Below are positions 44,546-53,392 of a stretch of 64,000 nucleotides of DNA, piece by piece (positions within the stretch are counted from its first letter, which is position 1; the number at the start of each line of letters is the position of its first letter). Source of the stretch: Microbacterium testaceum (GTDB lineage: Bacteria; Actinomycetota; Actinomycetes; Actinomycetales; Microbacteriaceae); contig NZ_JAJGNJ010000014.1 of the NCBI RefSeq assembly GCF_020781835.1, forward strand, positions 1 through 64,000. The letters are read 5' to 3'. The position numbers and the translations under genes are program-made. The notes beneath the pieces were generated by a model. That model did not search any database. It had not been told where the DNA came from and worked only from the letters and a program-made list of their open reading frames with translations.

Positions 44546-47095
44546 CTACTGCGCGTCGCGCTCCTGCACGGCCAGCGCGCGCTCCACGCCCGCCAGGTTC
44601 TCGCTGACGAGGCGACGCAGTGCCGGAGCCGCGTCCTTGTGAGCGGACAGCCACGCGCGGGTGGCATCCCGCAGCTCGACGTTCGCGAGGGCGGCGGGGT
44701 ACATCCCCACGATGAGGTACTGCGCGATCTGGTAGCTGCGGCTCTCCCAGATCGGAAGCAGCATGTCGAAGTACGGCCCGACGAACTCGGCGAGGACGTC
44801 CACCGTCGCCGGGTGTGTGAAGCCGAGGGCGGCGGAGCGCACGATCGTGTTGGGCGCGTCGGCGCGGTCGATGAGCGAGCTCCAGGCTTCCTGCTTGGCC
44901 TCGAGGCTCGGGAGGGCTGCCTTGGCCTGCGCCGCGAACTCGCCGCCCTTGGCGGTGTTGTCGGCGGCGCGAGCATCGTCGATGTCGGTCGCCGTGACCG
45001 CGCCACCGGCGGCGAGCGCCACCAGCAACTGCCACGACAGGTCGGTGTCGACCTCGAGGCCGTCCAGGACCGTCTCGCCGTCGCGGAGGGCCCGTACGGC
45101 GTCGACGTGCGCCGGTGTCGCGGCGGCCGCAGCGAAGGCGGTCACGAACTGGAGCTGGCTGTCGCTGCCGGCCGCGGCCGCCTGCGCGAGCTCCCAGAGT
45201 CCGTCCGCGACGCGCTCGCGCGCAGCCTGACGCGTCGCCGGTGCGACGTAGCTGTTCGCCGTGAGCTGCAGCTGAGCGAGCGTCGTGCGAACGGTCGTCG
45301 ACTCGGTCTCCGCACCGATGTTGCGCAGCACCAGGTCGATGTAGTCGGTCGCCGAGGCCTCGGCATCCCGGGTCTGGTCCCACGCGGCTCCCCAGACAAG
45401 GGACCGCGCGAGCGGGTCGCCGATGTCCTTCAGGTGCGCGATGGCGGTGGCCAGCGACCGCTCGTCGAGGCGGATCTTGGCGTAGGCGAGGTCGTCGTCG
45501 TTGAGCAGGACGAGGTCGGGGCGACGGATGCCGCGCAGCTGAGGCACCTCGGTGCGGTCGCCGTCGACGTCGAGCTCGACGCGGTGCACCCGCTCGAGGA
45601 CCCCCGTGCCGTTGAGCGAGTAGAAGCCCACCGCCAGACGGTGCGGGCGGATGGTGGGGTAGTCCGACGGCGCGGTCTGCACGATGGCGAACCGCGTGAG
45701 CGAGCCGTGGTCATCCTGCTCGATGAGCGGCGAGAGCGTGTTCACGCCCGCCGTCTCCAGCCACTTCTTGGCCCAGTCGCCGAGGTCGCGTCCGCTCGTC
45801 GTCTCGAGCTCGGCGAGAAGGTCGCCGACCTCGGTGTTGGACCACTGGTGCTTCTGGAAGTACGCCGCGACGCCCGCGAAGAACTGCTCGATGCCGACCC
45901 AGGCCGCCAGCTGCTTCAGCACCGAGCCGCCCTTGGCGTACGTGATGCCGTCGAAGTTCACCTGCACGTCCTCGAGGTCGTTGATCTCGGCGACGACCGG
46001 GTGCGTGGAGGGCAGCTGGTCCTGGCGGTAGGCCCACGTCTTCTCCATGGCGTTGAAGGTCGTCCAGGCGGCCTCCCACTCGGTGGCCTCGGCCGTGGCG
46101 ATCGTCGACGCCCATTCGGCGAACGACTCGTTCAGCCACAGGTCGTTCCACCACTTCATCGTGACGAGGTCGCCGAACCACATGTGGGCGAGCTCGTGGA
46201 GGATCGTCACGACACGACGCTCCTTCACGGCATCCGTGACCTTGCTGCGGAAGACGTAGGTCTCGGTGAAGGTCACGGCGCCGGCGTTCTCCATCGCACC
46301 GGCGTTGAACTCGGGCACGAAGAGCTGGTCGTACTTGGCGAAGGGGTAGGGGAAGCCGAACTTCTCCTCGAAGTAGGCGAAGCCCTGACGCGTCTTGTCG
46401 AAGACGTAGTCGGCATCCAGGTACTGCCACAGGCTCTTGCGGGCGTAGACGCCGAGCGGGATGACGCGGCCGTCGGCGCTGGTGAGCTCGGAGGACGTGC
46501 TCTCGTACGGACCGGCGATGAGGGCGGTGATGTACGACGAGATGCGCGGCGTCGCGGGGAAATCCCATCGTGCCACACCATCGCCGGCCTCGACCGGTTC
46601 GGGGGTGGGGGAGTTGGAGACGACTTTCCACGCGGCGGGAGCCGTCACGGTGAAGGTGAACTCGGCCTTGAGGTCGGGCTGCTCGAACACCGTGAAGACA
46701 CGGCGCGAGTCGGGCACCTCGAACTGGGTGTAGAGGTAGACCTCGCCGTCGACGGGGTCGACGAACCGGTGGAGGCCTTCTCCGGTGTTCGTGTACTCGC
46801 AGTCGGCGTCCACGACGAGTTCGTTCTCGGCCTGGAGTCCGTCGAGCGCGATGCGGGAGTCGGCGAAGACCTCTGCCGGATCGAGGCTGCGACCGTTGAG
46901 GGTCACGGAGTTCACGGTGCGCGCGATGAGGTCGATGAAGGTCGACGCCCCCTCGGTGGCGGCGAAGCGGGCGGTGGTCACCGAACCGAACACCTCGTCG
47001 CCGCGCGTGAGGTCGAGCTGCACGCGGTACTCGTGCGTGTCGACGATCGCGCGGCGCTCCTGCGCTTCGATGCGGGTGAGGTTCTCTCCTGGCAC
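44546..47095 (-). CDS. pepN: Aminopeptidase N (M1 metallopeptidase)
   Basis: This 849-residue zinc aminopeptidase has the substrate N-terminus motif GAMENAGAVTF, the zinc site HELAHMWFGDLVTMKWWNDL plus LWLNESFAEW giving HExxH-18-E, and the ERAP1-like helical C-terminal domain. The open frame runs on upstream, but GTG 47095 is where similarity starts (VPGENLTRIEAQER). It is divergent from ferrochelatase. TAGGCT at 47171 to 47166 is the candidate -10. Confidence 0.95.
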   Translation of the reverse strand: MPGENLTRIEAQERRAIVDTHEYRVQLDLTRGDEVFGSVTTARFAATEGASTFIDLIARTVNSVTLNGRSLDPAEVFADSRIALDGLQAENELVVDADCEYTNTGEGLHRFVDPVDGEVYLYTQFEVPDSRRVFTVFEQPDLKAEFTFTVTAPAAWKVVSNSPTPEPVEAGDGVARWDFPATPRISSYITALIAGPYESTSSELTSADGRVIPLGVYARKSLWQYLDADYVFDKTRQGFAYFEEKFGFPYPFAKYDQLFVPEFNAGAMENAGAVTFTETYVFRSKVTDAVKERRVVTILHELAHMWFGDLVTMKWWNDLWLNESFAEWASTIATAEATEWEAAWTTFNAMEKTWAYRQDQLPSTHPVVAEINDLEDVQVNFDGITYAKGGSVLKQLAAWVGIEQFFAGVAAYFQKHQWSNTEVGDLLAELETTSGRDLGDWAKKWLETAGVNTLSPLIEQDDHGSLTRFAIVQTAPSDYPTIRPHRLAVGFYSLNGTGVLERVHRVELDVDGDRTEVPQLRGIRRPDLVLLNDDDLAYAKIRLDERSLATAIAHLKDIGDPLARSLVWGAAWDQTRDAEASATDYIDLVLRNIGAETESTTVRTTLAQLQLTANSYVAPATRQAARERVADGLWELAQAAAAGSDSQLQFVTAFAAAAATPAHVDAVRALRDGETVLDGLEVDTDLSWQLLVALAAGGAVTATDIDDARAADNTAKGGEFAAQAKAALPSLEAKQEAWSSLIDRADAPNTIVRSAALGFTHPATVDVLAEFVGPYFDMLLPIWESRSYQIAQYLIVGMYPAALANVELRDATRAWLSAHKDAAPALRRLVSENLAGVERALAVQERDAQ

Positions 47096-47221
47096 TGGCG
47101 TTCTCCCGAGGATGTGGGTGGATCGTCGCGGATGGCACTGCTGGCGCCGACGACAACCGTATAAGCCTAATGTCGAGATACCCCACGCCCGGGCTGATCG
47201 CGCAGGTGGGAGGATGTCGGG

Positions 47222-48409
47222 GTGAGCACGACCGACACGGACACCAGCCCCGAGACCGTCCTCTACGCGTCGCCTGCCGCGGCATCCGGACCCCGGTGGG
47301 TCGAGACGCCCGTGGCGTACGACGCCATCCTCCTCGCCGGTTTCGGCGGGCCCGAGGGTCAGGACGATGTCATCCCCTTCCTGCGCAACGTCACGCGCGG
47401 GCGCGGGATCCCCGACGAGCGCCTCGAAGAGGTCGCGCACCACTACCGTCACTTCGGCGGTGTGAGCCCGATCAACGAGCACAACCGTCAGTTGAAGGCG
47501 GCGCTCGAGGCCGAGATCGCCCGGCGCGGGCTGAACCTTCCCGTGTACTGGGGCAACCGCAACTGGGCGCCCTACCTCGAGGAAGCCGTCACCGAGGCCG
47601 CGGAGGCCGGCGACACGACCCTGCTGGCCATCGCGACGAGCGCGTACAGCTCGTTCTCGAGCTGCCGCCAGTACCGCGAGGACTACGCCCGCGTGCTCGA
47701 GGCCACCGGCCTCGGCGAGACGGTGACGATCGACAAGGTGCGCCAGTTCTTCGACCACCCCGGGTTCGTCTCGACCTTCGTCGAGGGCGTGAAGGATGCC
47801 GTGTCCACCTACGTCGCCGATGGCGTCGCGCCCGAGAAGATCCGCGTCCTCTTCTCCACCCACTCCATCCCCACCGCGGATGCCCAGCGCTCGGGTCCGC
47901 GCGACGTCGACTTCGGCGAGGGCGGTGCCTACGAGGCGCAGCACAAGGCCGTCGCCGCCTTCGTGATGGCCGAGGTCGCCGCGGCCGTCGCCGACGTCGA
48001 GTGGGAGTTGGTCTACCAGTCGCGTTCCGGCCCCGCGTCGCAGCCGTGGCTGGAGCCCGACGTGAACGATGTCATCGCCGAGCTCCCCGGCCGCGGGGCC
48101 GAGGCCGTGGTGATCGTGCCGCTCGGCTTCGTCAGCGACCACATGGAAGTCCTCTGGGACCTGGACACCGAAGCGATGGAAGCCGCCGAGGAGGCCGGCA
48201 TCCGTGCCGTCCGCACCCCCACGCCGGGCATCGACCCCGCGTACGTGTCGGGGCTGATCGACCTCGTCGAGGAGCGTCTGAAGGGAACCCCGAAGGCGGA
48301 ACGTCCCCACGTCACCGACCTCGGCCCCTGGTATGACGTGTGCCGTCCGGGGTGCTGCGAGAACGTCCGCGCCGGATTCAAGCCCGTCGCCGCGGGACTT
48401 CGGCCCTGA
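47222..48409 (+). CDS. cpfC: Coproporphyrin III ferrochelatase
   Basis: The 395-residue enzyme inserts Fe2+ into coproporphyrin III (or protoporphyrin) in haem synthesis. It has AILLAGFGGPEGQDDVIPFL, HYRHFGGVSPINEHNRQL, the catalytic His in LFSTHSIPTADAQR and the Glu-containing VPLGFVSDHMEVLWDLD. Four cysteines are placed as in the [2Fe-2S] actinobacterial ferrochelatases: SSFSSCRQY in the middle and CRPGCCEN near the C-terminus. In actinobacteria this protein acts in the coproporphyrin-dependent route. GTG start; hemH is the older name. Confidence 0.93.
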   Translation: MSTTDTDTSPETVLYASPAAASGPRWVETPVAYDAILLAGFGGPEGQDDVIPFLRNVTRGRGIPDERLEEVAHHYRHFGGVSPINEHNRQLKAALEAEIARRGLNLPVYWGNRNWAPYLEEAVTEAAEAGDTTLLAIATSAYSSFSSCRQYREDYARVLEATGLGETVTIDKVRQFFDHPGFVSTFVEGVKDAVSTYVADGVAPEKIRVLFSTHSIPTADAQRSGPRDVDFGEGGAYEAQHKAVAAFVMAEVAAAVADVEWELVYQSRSGPASQPWLEPDVNDVIAELPGRGAEAVVIVPLGFVSDHMEVLWDLDTEAMEAAEEAGIRAVRTPTPGIDPAYVSGLIDLVEERLKGTPKAERPHVTDLGPWYDVCRPGCCENVRAGFKPVAAGLRP

Positions 48410-48417
48410 CGCACCGC

Positions 48418-48446
48418 GGCGCCGCCCGCGTCGGGTGGGCGGCGCC
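48418..48446 (+). terminator. Terminator after ferrochelatase
   Basis: GGCGCCGCCC (48418-48427) and GGGCGGCGCC (48437-48446) form a perfect 10-bp stem with a 9-nt loop, followed by TTCG. Confidence 0.7.
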
Positions 48447-48479
48447 TTCGCGTCCACCCGACGTGTCAGCGACCCTCAA

Positions 48480-48485
48480 TAGGAT
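48480..48485 (+). promoter_or_regulatory. Leaderless -10 of rpiB
   Basis: TAGGAT lies 6 nt before the ATG at 48492. Confidence 0.5.
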
Positions 48486-48491
48486 GAGCGC

Positions 48492-49034
48492 ATGCGCATT
48501 CACATCGGCACCGATCACGCCGGTCTCGAGTTCTCCACTCAGCTTCAGCACCACCTGGCCGAACAGGGCCACGAGGTCGTCGACCACGGTCCGATCGAGT
48601 ACGACCCGCTCGACGACTACCCGGCGTTCTGCATCCGCGCCGCCCAGGCGGTCGTGCGTGACCAGGCCGACGGCGTCGAGACGCTCGGTGTCGTCTTCGG
48701 CGGATCCGGCAACGGTGAGCAGATCGCGGCGAACAAGGTCCTCGGTGTCCGCGCCGCCCTCGTGTGGAGCATCGCGACGGCCGAACTGGCGCGCGAGCAC
48801 AATGACGCCAACGTGATCGCGATCGGGGCACGTCAGCACACGTTCGATGAGGCCGTGTCGTTCATCGACCGGTTCATCGCAACGCCGTTCTCCGGCGAAG
48901 AGCGCCATGCCCGCCGGATCGCGCAGCTCGCCGCCTACGAGCAGGACGGCATCCTCGTACCCGACCCCCGCGAGGGGCAGCAGGAGCCCGACGTGCTCGA
49001 CGCGAGCGATTCGTTCGACCCCGAGGCAGGCTGA
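48492..49034 (+). CDS. rpiB: Ribose-5-phosphate isomerase B
   Basis: The 180-residue enzyme interconverts ribulose-5-phosphate and ribose-5-phosphate. It has the family start MRIHIGTDHAGLEF, the anion-hole region FGGSGNGEQIAANK and REHNDANVIAIGARQH. Actinobacterial RpiB uses an acidic residue rather than the Cys of E. coli, and the GSGNGE version here fits that. The C-terminal 30 residues are an acidic extra tail. The stop overlaps the glycosylase start by one base. Confidence 0.93.
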   Translation: MRIHIGTDHAGLEFSTQLQHHLAEQGHEVVDHGPIEYDPLDDYPAFCIRAAQAVVRDQADGVETLGVVFGGSGNGEQIAANKVLGVRAALVWSIATAELAREHNDANVIAIGARQHTFDEAVSFIDRFIATPFSGEERHARRIAQLAAYEQDGILVPDPREGQQEPDVLDASDSFDPEAG

Positions 49035-50023
49035 TGCCCGAAGGGCACTCCGTCCATCGCATCGCCCGGCAGTTCGACCGCAACATCGTCGGCCGCGCCG
49101 TGGCGGCATCCAGCCCCCAGGGCCGGTTCGCGGAGGGTGCGGCGGTCATCGACGGACGCGGGGCCCTGGAGGTCCGCGCCGTCGGAAAGCAGATGTTCGT
49201 GCGGTTCGACCCGGACGTGTGGCTGCGCGTCCACCTCGGTATGTACGGGGCGTGGGACTTCTCCGGCGAGGTGGCGGTGGACGCCACCATCGCCGCCGCG
49301 AACGGACGCATGGGTCAGACCAACCAACGCGGCACCGTCCTGGACGAGCCGATTCTGGATGCCGCCGGCGAGAACTCCCTGACCTCGATCGGTGCACCGC
49401 GGCGCGCCCGGGTGCGGATGTCGGAGCAGACCACCGGTCTCGAAGAGCAGACCGAATGGCCGCCTCCGGTCGTGGGAGCGGTGCGTCTGCGCCTGCTCAC
49501 CGAGGCGACGTGCGCCGACCTGCGCGGGCCCACCGCGTGCCAGCTGCAGAGCCCTGACGAGGTCGCGGCGACGATCGCGAAGCTCGGTCCCGACCCGCTC
49601 GTCGACGACATCGCCGAGGGGGAGGAGCGTTTCGTCGCCACCGTCCGGCGCAAGCCCACCGCCATCGGCCTGCTGCTGATGGATCAAGCCGTCGTGAGCG
49701 GTATCGGCAACGTCTACCGCGCCGAGCTCCTCTTCCGCGCACGTCAGAACCCGCACACCCCTGGCCGAGACGTGCCGGAGGAGACCGTGCGCGACATCTG
49801 GCGCGACTGGGTGCGCCTGCTGGCGATCGGCGTGCAGACCGGGCAGATGATGACGATGGACGATCTCGACCCCGAGGCCTACCGTCGCGCGATGGCACAC
49901 CGGGACGACCGGCACTGGGTGTACCACCGGGCGGGTCTTCCGTGCCGGGTCTGCGGCACGACGGTGCTCGTGGAAGAGGCGGCCGGACGCAAGCTGTACT
50001 GGTGTCCGAATTGCCAGGCGTGA
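49034..50023 (+). CDS. Fpg/Nei-family DNA glycosylase (Nei2-like)
   Basis: The 329-residue base-excision enzyme has the catalytic N-terminal PEGHSVHRIARQF (Pro2, Glu3), the H2TH region VSGIGNVYRAELLFRARQNP and a C-terminal zinc finger CRVCGTTVLVEEAAGRKLYWCPNCQ. GRKLYWCPNCQ replaces the Fpg ending GRGTFWCPxCQ, pointing to endonuclease VIII type 2. It removes oxidised pyrimidines. An insertion of about 30 residues near 115-150 (MSEQTTGLEEQTEW) distinguishes it from Nei1. Confidence 0.92.
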   Translation: MPEGHSVHRIARQFDRNIVGRAVAASSPQGRFAEGAAVIDGRGALEVRAVGKQMFVRFDPDVWLRVHLGMYGAWDFSGEVAVDATIAAANGRMGQTNQRGTVLDEPILDAAGENSLTSIGAPRRARVRMSEQTTGLEEQTEWPPPVVGAVRLRLLTEATCADLRGPTACQLQSPDEVAATIAKLGPDPLVDDIAEGEERFVATVRRKPTAIGLLLMDQAVVSGIGNVYRAELLFRARQNPHTPGRDVPEETVRDIWRDWVRLLAIGVQTGQMMTMDDLDPEAYRRAMAHRDDRHWVYHRAGLPCRVCGTTVLVEEAAGRKLYWCPNCQA

Positions 50024-50029
50024 GCGTTC

Positions 50030-50035
50030 TAGGCT
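50030..50035 (+). promoter_or_regulatory. Leaderless -10 of the PaiB-like gene
   Basis: TAGGCT lies 6 nt before the GTG at 50042. Confidence 0.5.
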
Positions 50036-50041
50036 GATCCG

Positions 50042-50674
50042 GTGCGGCAGAATCCGAGTTTCGCGATCACCGACGTCGGCGAGATCCGACGTCTCATCGA
50101 GCAGAATCCGTGGGTCACCCTGGTCTCGTCCGGCGCGGAGGGGCTCGTCGCCTCCCACTACGCCGTGCTTCTGGACGATGAGCGTGACGATCTCGCCATC
50201 GTGGGGCACGTCGGCAAGCCCGACGATGCGATCCTCGGGCTCGGGGATCGGGAACTGCTGGTGGTCGTACAAGGTCCGCATGGCTACGTGTCGCCGCGGT
50301 GGTACGGCGACGTCCCGGCAGTGCCGACATGGAACTTCGTCACGGCGCATCTCAGCGGCATCCCGGAACTGCTCTCTCCCGACGAGAACCTGCGGGTGCT
50401 CGACCGTCTCGTCGCCCGTTTCGAGGGCGACGGCGTCGATGCGCGCGGCCTGTACCGCGCGCCGAACGACCCGGAGTTCGTCGAGCGGCTGGAGCGGGGC
50501 ACGGTCGGGTTCCGGCTGACACCGACGCGGGTCGTCGCCAAGCGGAAGCTGTCGCAGAACCGTTCGGCCGAGGTCGTGGACACGATCATCGACGGACTGA
50601 GCGATCGGCCGTACGCCAACCCGTCTCTCGCTGCCGAGATGCGCCGCGCCGCCGACGCGCGACCGCGGGCATGA
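50042..50674 (+). CDS. PaiB-like FMN-binding protein
   Basis: The 210-residue protein of the PaiB/flavin-binding split-barrel family contains MRQNPSFAITDVGEIRRLIEQ, YVSPRWYGDVPAVPTWNFVTAH and FRLTPTRVVAKRKLSQNRS, all conserved in the family. B. subtilis PaiB is called a negative regulator, but the fold suggests an FMN or haem enzyme, so the label is tentative. Four-bp overlap with the amidohydrolase gene. Confidence 0.88.
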   Translation: MRQNPSFAITDVGEIRRLIEQNPWVTLVSSGAEGLVASHYAVLLDDERDDLAIVGHVGKPDDAILGLGDRELLVVVQGPHGYVSPRWYGDVPAVPTWNFVTAHLSGIPELLSPDENLRVLDRLVARFEGDGVDARGLYRAPNDPEFVERLERGTVGFRLTPTRVVAKRKLSQNRSAEVVDTIIDGLSDRPYANPSLAAEMRRAADARPRA

Positions 50675-52167
50675 TCGGCGAGACCGCGGCCTTCGTCCGC
50701 GCGGTCCGTGTGGCCGGTCCGGGCCGGGAGTTCTTGCCCACGCCCGGTGAACCCGTGGACCTGGTGCTCGCCGACGGACGCATCCTGGACATCGCGCCGA
50801 CCGGCAACCTGCGGCCCCGCGGCCACATCATCGACGGGAGGGACGGTTGGCTCCTGCCCGGCCTGTGGGATCACCACGTCCATGTCGTGCAGTGGGCGCT
50901 CAGTGTGGAGCGGATCCCGCTCGGGGATGCGGCGTCGGCCGCTGAAGCCGCCGCCATCATGGGACGCGCGCCCGTGTCCGGCGGCCGGCGCATCGGAGTG
51001 GGCTTCCGCGATGGACTGTGGCCCGACGAGCCCACGCTCGACGTACTGGATGCCGCCACGGGCCAGGCGCCGACCTACCTCGTGAACGCCGACGTGCACA
51101 GCGTGTGGATGAACTCCGCCGCCTTCCGTCGCGAGGGCATCGAGCCCTCGGCATCCGGGATGCTGCGCGAGGAGGAGGCGTTCGAGATCTCGCGACGGAT
51201 CAACGACGTCGGGTCCGATGTCGCGGACCGCGCCGTCGAGCGAATGGCGCGCGCCGCCGCCGCGCGGGGGATCGTCGGACTGGTCGACCTCGACATGACC
51301 TGGAACGACGAGCCGTGGCAGCGCCGCGTCGCACGGGGATTCGACGCGCTGCGGGTGTCGTACGGCACGTATCCGCAGCATCTGGATCGAGCGATCGCGG
51401 AAGGCCTTCGAACGGGCGACCCCGTGCGCGGGGCGCACCACGACCTCGTCCGCGTCGGCCCACTCAAGGCCATCACCGACGGATCGCTCGGCACGCGGAC
51501 CGCCGCGTGCGCTCATCCCTATCCGGGAGATGTCGGCAATCACGGGCTGCTGACGATCCCGCCTCACGAGCTCGAGGACCTCATGACGCGCGCGACGGCC
51601 GCGGGACTCGAGTGCGCGATCCACGCGATCGGCGATGTCGCCAACGCGCACGCGCTCGATGCGTACGCCCGCACCGGCGCGGTGGGCACGATCGAGCACG
51701 CGCAGCTCGTCGCGCACGCGGACATTCCGCGGTTCGCGCGTCTGGGGGTCGCCGCCAGCGTGCAGCCCGAGCACGCCCTGGACGATCGAGACATGACGGA
51801 TGCCATCTGGGCGGAGCAATCCGCGCAGCCGTATCCGCTGCGCGCACTGGCCGACAGCGGCGGCAACCTCCGCTTCGGCTCCGATGCCCCCGTCGCGCCG
51901 CTCGACCCGTGGGCCGCGATGGCATCCGCGGTGTTCCGCACCCGAGATGGGCGCGATGCGTGGCAACCGCATCAGCGTGTCGACATCGACACCGCCATCG
52001 CGGCATCCACCGCGGGAGGATCGACCTCTCCCGCGGAGATCGCCCCGGGAGCGCGTGCGGACCTCGTCATCGTCGACGCCGATCCTCGCACCGCGGATGA
52101 GCGCGGTCTGCGTTCCATGCCCGTCCGCACCACACTCATCGCGGGTCGGGTGACGCACGCGTCCTGA
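50671..52167 (+). CDS. Amidohydrolase (YtcJ/Amidohydro_3-like)
   Basis: The 498-residue metal-dependent hydrolase has the HxH motif in GLWDHHVHVVQWALS, the metal-bridging region TDGSLGTRTAACAHP, CAIHAIGDVANAHALD, IEHAQLVAH and the final Asp in RFGSDAPVAPLDPW. Family members act on amides or exoenzyme-type esters; the substrate is unknown. ATG overlaps the preceding stop by 4 bp. A 13-bp terminator follows. Confidence 0.88.
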   Translation: MIGETAAFVRAVRVAGPGREFLPTPGEPVDLVLADGRILDIAPTGNLRPRGHIIDGRDGWLLPGLWDHHVHVVQWALSVERIPLGDAASAAEAAAIMGRAPVSGGRRIGVGFRDGLWPDEPTLDVLDAATGQAPTYLVNADVHSVWMNSAAFRREGIEPSASGMLREEEAFEISRRINDVGSDVADRAVERMARAAAARGIVGLVDLDMTWNDEPWQRRVARGFDALRVSYGTYPQHLDRAIAEGLRTGDPVRGAHHDLVRVGPLKAITDGSLGTRTAACAHPYPGDVGNHGLLTIPPHELEDLMTRATAAGLECAIHAIGDVANAHALDAYARTGAVGTIEHAQLVAHADIPRFARLGVAASVQPEHALDDRDMTDAIWAEQSAQPYPLRALADSGGNLRFGSDAPVAPLDPWAAMASAVFRTRDGRDAWQPHQRVDIDTAIAASTAGGSTSPAEIAPGARADLVIVDADPRTADERGLRSMPVRTTLIAGRVTHAS

Positions 52168-52176
52168 CTCCTGACG

Positions 52177-52214
52177 CGAGAAGGGGGCGACGCCGAAGCG
52201 CCGCCCCCTTCTCG
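52177..52214. terminator. Terminator between amidohydrolase and dps
   Basis: CGAGAAGGGGGCG (52177-52189) and CGCCCCCTTCTCG (52202-52214) form a perfect 13-bp stem with a 12-nt loop. It lies between two converging genes, so it may serve both. Confidence 0.75.
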
Positions 52215-52223
52215 GAGGGTCCG

Positions 52224-52709
52224 TCAGGCTGCGAGGTGCGCGAAGAGGAACCAGCGGTCCTTGTCGAGGCCGCGCTTGATCTCGATCGCGACGTCCTGGC
52301 TCGACAGGTCGGTCTCGTCGAGGCCGTCGATGGCGGTCTGGATGTCGACGAGAACGGCGTCGATGTCGGCGATCACGGCGCGGATGATGACGTCGGACTG
52401 AGCGAAGCCCGCGGGGACGGCGGTCTCCTTCGCCTTGGCGGCGACGGTGGACAGGCGCGAGTCGATGGGGAGACCGAGGGCGACGATGCGCTCCGCAGCG
52501 AGGTCGGCCCAGTCCTGCGCGTGGGCGACGACGGTGTCGAGCAGCTCGTGCACGCCGATGAAGTTGGAACCGCGCACGTGCCAATGCGCCTGCTTGCCGT
52601 TGACGACGAGGGCCTCCAGACCGAGGACGACCGGCGAGAGGAACTGTGCGGTGCTGGACGCCATGGTCGAGTCGACGGTGGTGGCGGCGGGCGTCTGAAC
52701 GGTGCTCAT
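52224..52709 (-). CDS. dps: Dps-family ferritin-like DNA protection protein
   Basis: The 161-residue protein has the inter-subunit ferroxidase residues: His in NGKQAHWHVRGSNF (first His and second His), Asp in DTVVAHAQDWADLAAERIVALG with the Glu, and the C-terminal KDRWFLFAHLA. It forms a 12-mer that stores iron and detoxifies H2O2. The short N-terminal tail (STVQTPAATTVD) has no Lys, so direct DNA binding is doubtful. GAGGAGAT precedes the ATG. A sigma-R/H-like promoter lies upstream. Confidence 0.94.
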   Translation of the reverse strand: MSTVQTPAATTVDSTMASSTAQFLSPVVLGLEALVVNGKQAHWHVRGSNFIGVHELLDTVVAHAQDWADLAAERIVALGLPIDSRLSTVAAKAKETAVPAGFAQSDVIIRAVIADIDAVLVDIQTAIDGLDETDLSSQDVAIEIKRGLDKDRWFLFAHLAA

Positions 52710-52748
52710 GAGATCTCCTCGGGTTCTTCGGAAGTCGTTCTGACAGCA

Positions 52749-52783
52749 ACGCTACTCAGCCCGGAACATTCCGCAAGCAAGAT
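52749..52783 (-). promoter_or_regulatory. Promoter region of dps, sigma-R/SigH-like
   Basis: Read leftward, GGAAT (52782 to 52778) is followed by 17 nt and GTT, close to the consensus of the actinobacterial redox-stress sigma factors SigR/SigH. A housekeeping TAGCGT -10 (52754 to 52749) overlaps. CGGAA-CA-TTCCG (52772-52783) is also a small inverted repeat. Confidence 0.45.
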
Positions 52784-52835
52784 GAGGCTCGGCTAAATCC
52801 CTGGTAGACAGGCAATCCTCACCTCACTCCGGCGA

Positions 52836-52841
52836 TAGGGT
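52836..52841 (+). promoter_or_regulatory. Leaderless -10 of the gamma-carbonic anhydrase gene
   Basis: TAGGGT lies 7 nt before the ATG at 52849. Confidence 0.45.
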
Positions 52842-52848
52842 CGGCGGT

Positions 52849-53385
52849 ATGACGATCGCTGCCGATGCCACTGTCCTCGCCCTGCCCGATGCGACGCCGG
52901 AGGTGCATGCGACCGCGTTCGTGGCATCCGGTGCACGCATCATCGGCGATGTGACCCTCGGCGAGGATTCCAGCGTCTGGTACAACGCCGTCGTGCGCGG
53001 GGACAGCGCGGCGATCGTGCTCGGCCCACGGAGCAACCTGCAGGACAACGTGTCGGTGCACGTCGACCGGGGTCGTCCGGTCACGATCGGCGCGGACGTG
53101 TCGGTGGGACACAACGCCGTGGTGCACGGCTGCACGATCGGCGACGGTTCGCTGATCGGGATGGGCAGCGTCGTGCTCTCGGGCGCCGAGATCGGACCCG
53201 GATGCCTCGTGGCCGGGGGAGCGGTGGTCCTGGAGGGCACCGTAATCCCGGAGGGCTCGCTCGTCGCGGGAGTGCCCGCGAAGGTGCGCCGCGCGCTCAC
53301 GTCAGAGGAACGCGCCGGCATCCTGCGTAACGCTCAGACTTACCTCGACCACGTGGAGCGGCATTCGGCGGCGACCCCCAGCTGA
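52849..53385 (+). CDS. Gamma-class carbonic anhydrase family protein
   Basis: The 178-residue left-handed beta-helix protein has hexapeptide repeats from about residue 25 to 140 (ASGARIIGDVTLGEDSSVWYNAVVRGD, then VSVGHNAVVHGCTIGDGSLIGMGSVV) and a C-terminal helix. The metal-binding histidines are visible in NVSVHVD, VGHNAV and VHGC. Such proteins are either zinc/iron carbonic anhydrases or non-enzymatic YrdA-like relatives. TAGGGT is 7 nt before the ATG. Confidence 0.9.
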   Translation: MTIAADATVLALPDATPEVHATAFVASGARIIGDVTLGEDSSVWYNAVVRGDSAAIVLGPRSNLQDNVSVHVDRGRPVTIGADVSVGHNAVVHGCTIGDGSLIGMGSVVLSGAEIGPGCLVAGGAVVLEGTVIPEGSLVAGVPAKVRRALTSEERAGILRNAQTYLDHVERHSAATPS

Positions 53386-53392
53386 GTGATTC

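Noticed and set aside
44534-47164. 876-residue rightward frame opposite pepN
   Set aside because: It is the complement of a complete M1 aminopeptidase gene. There is no domain and no promoter evidence.
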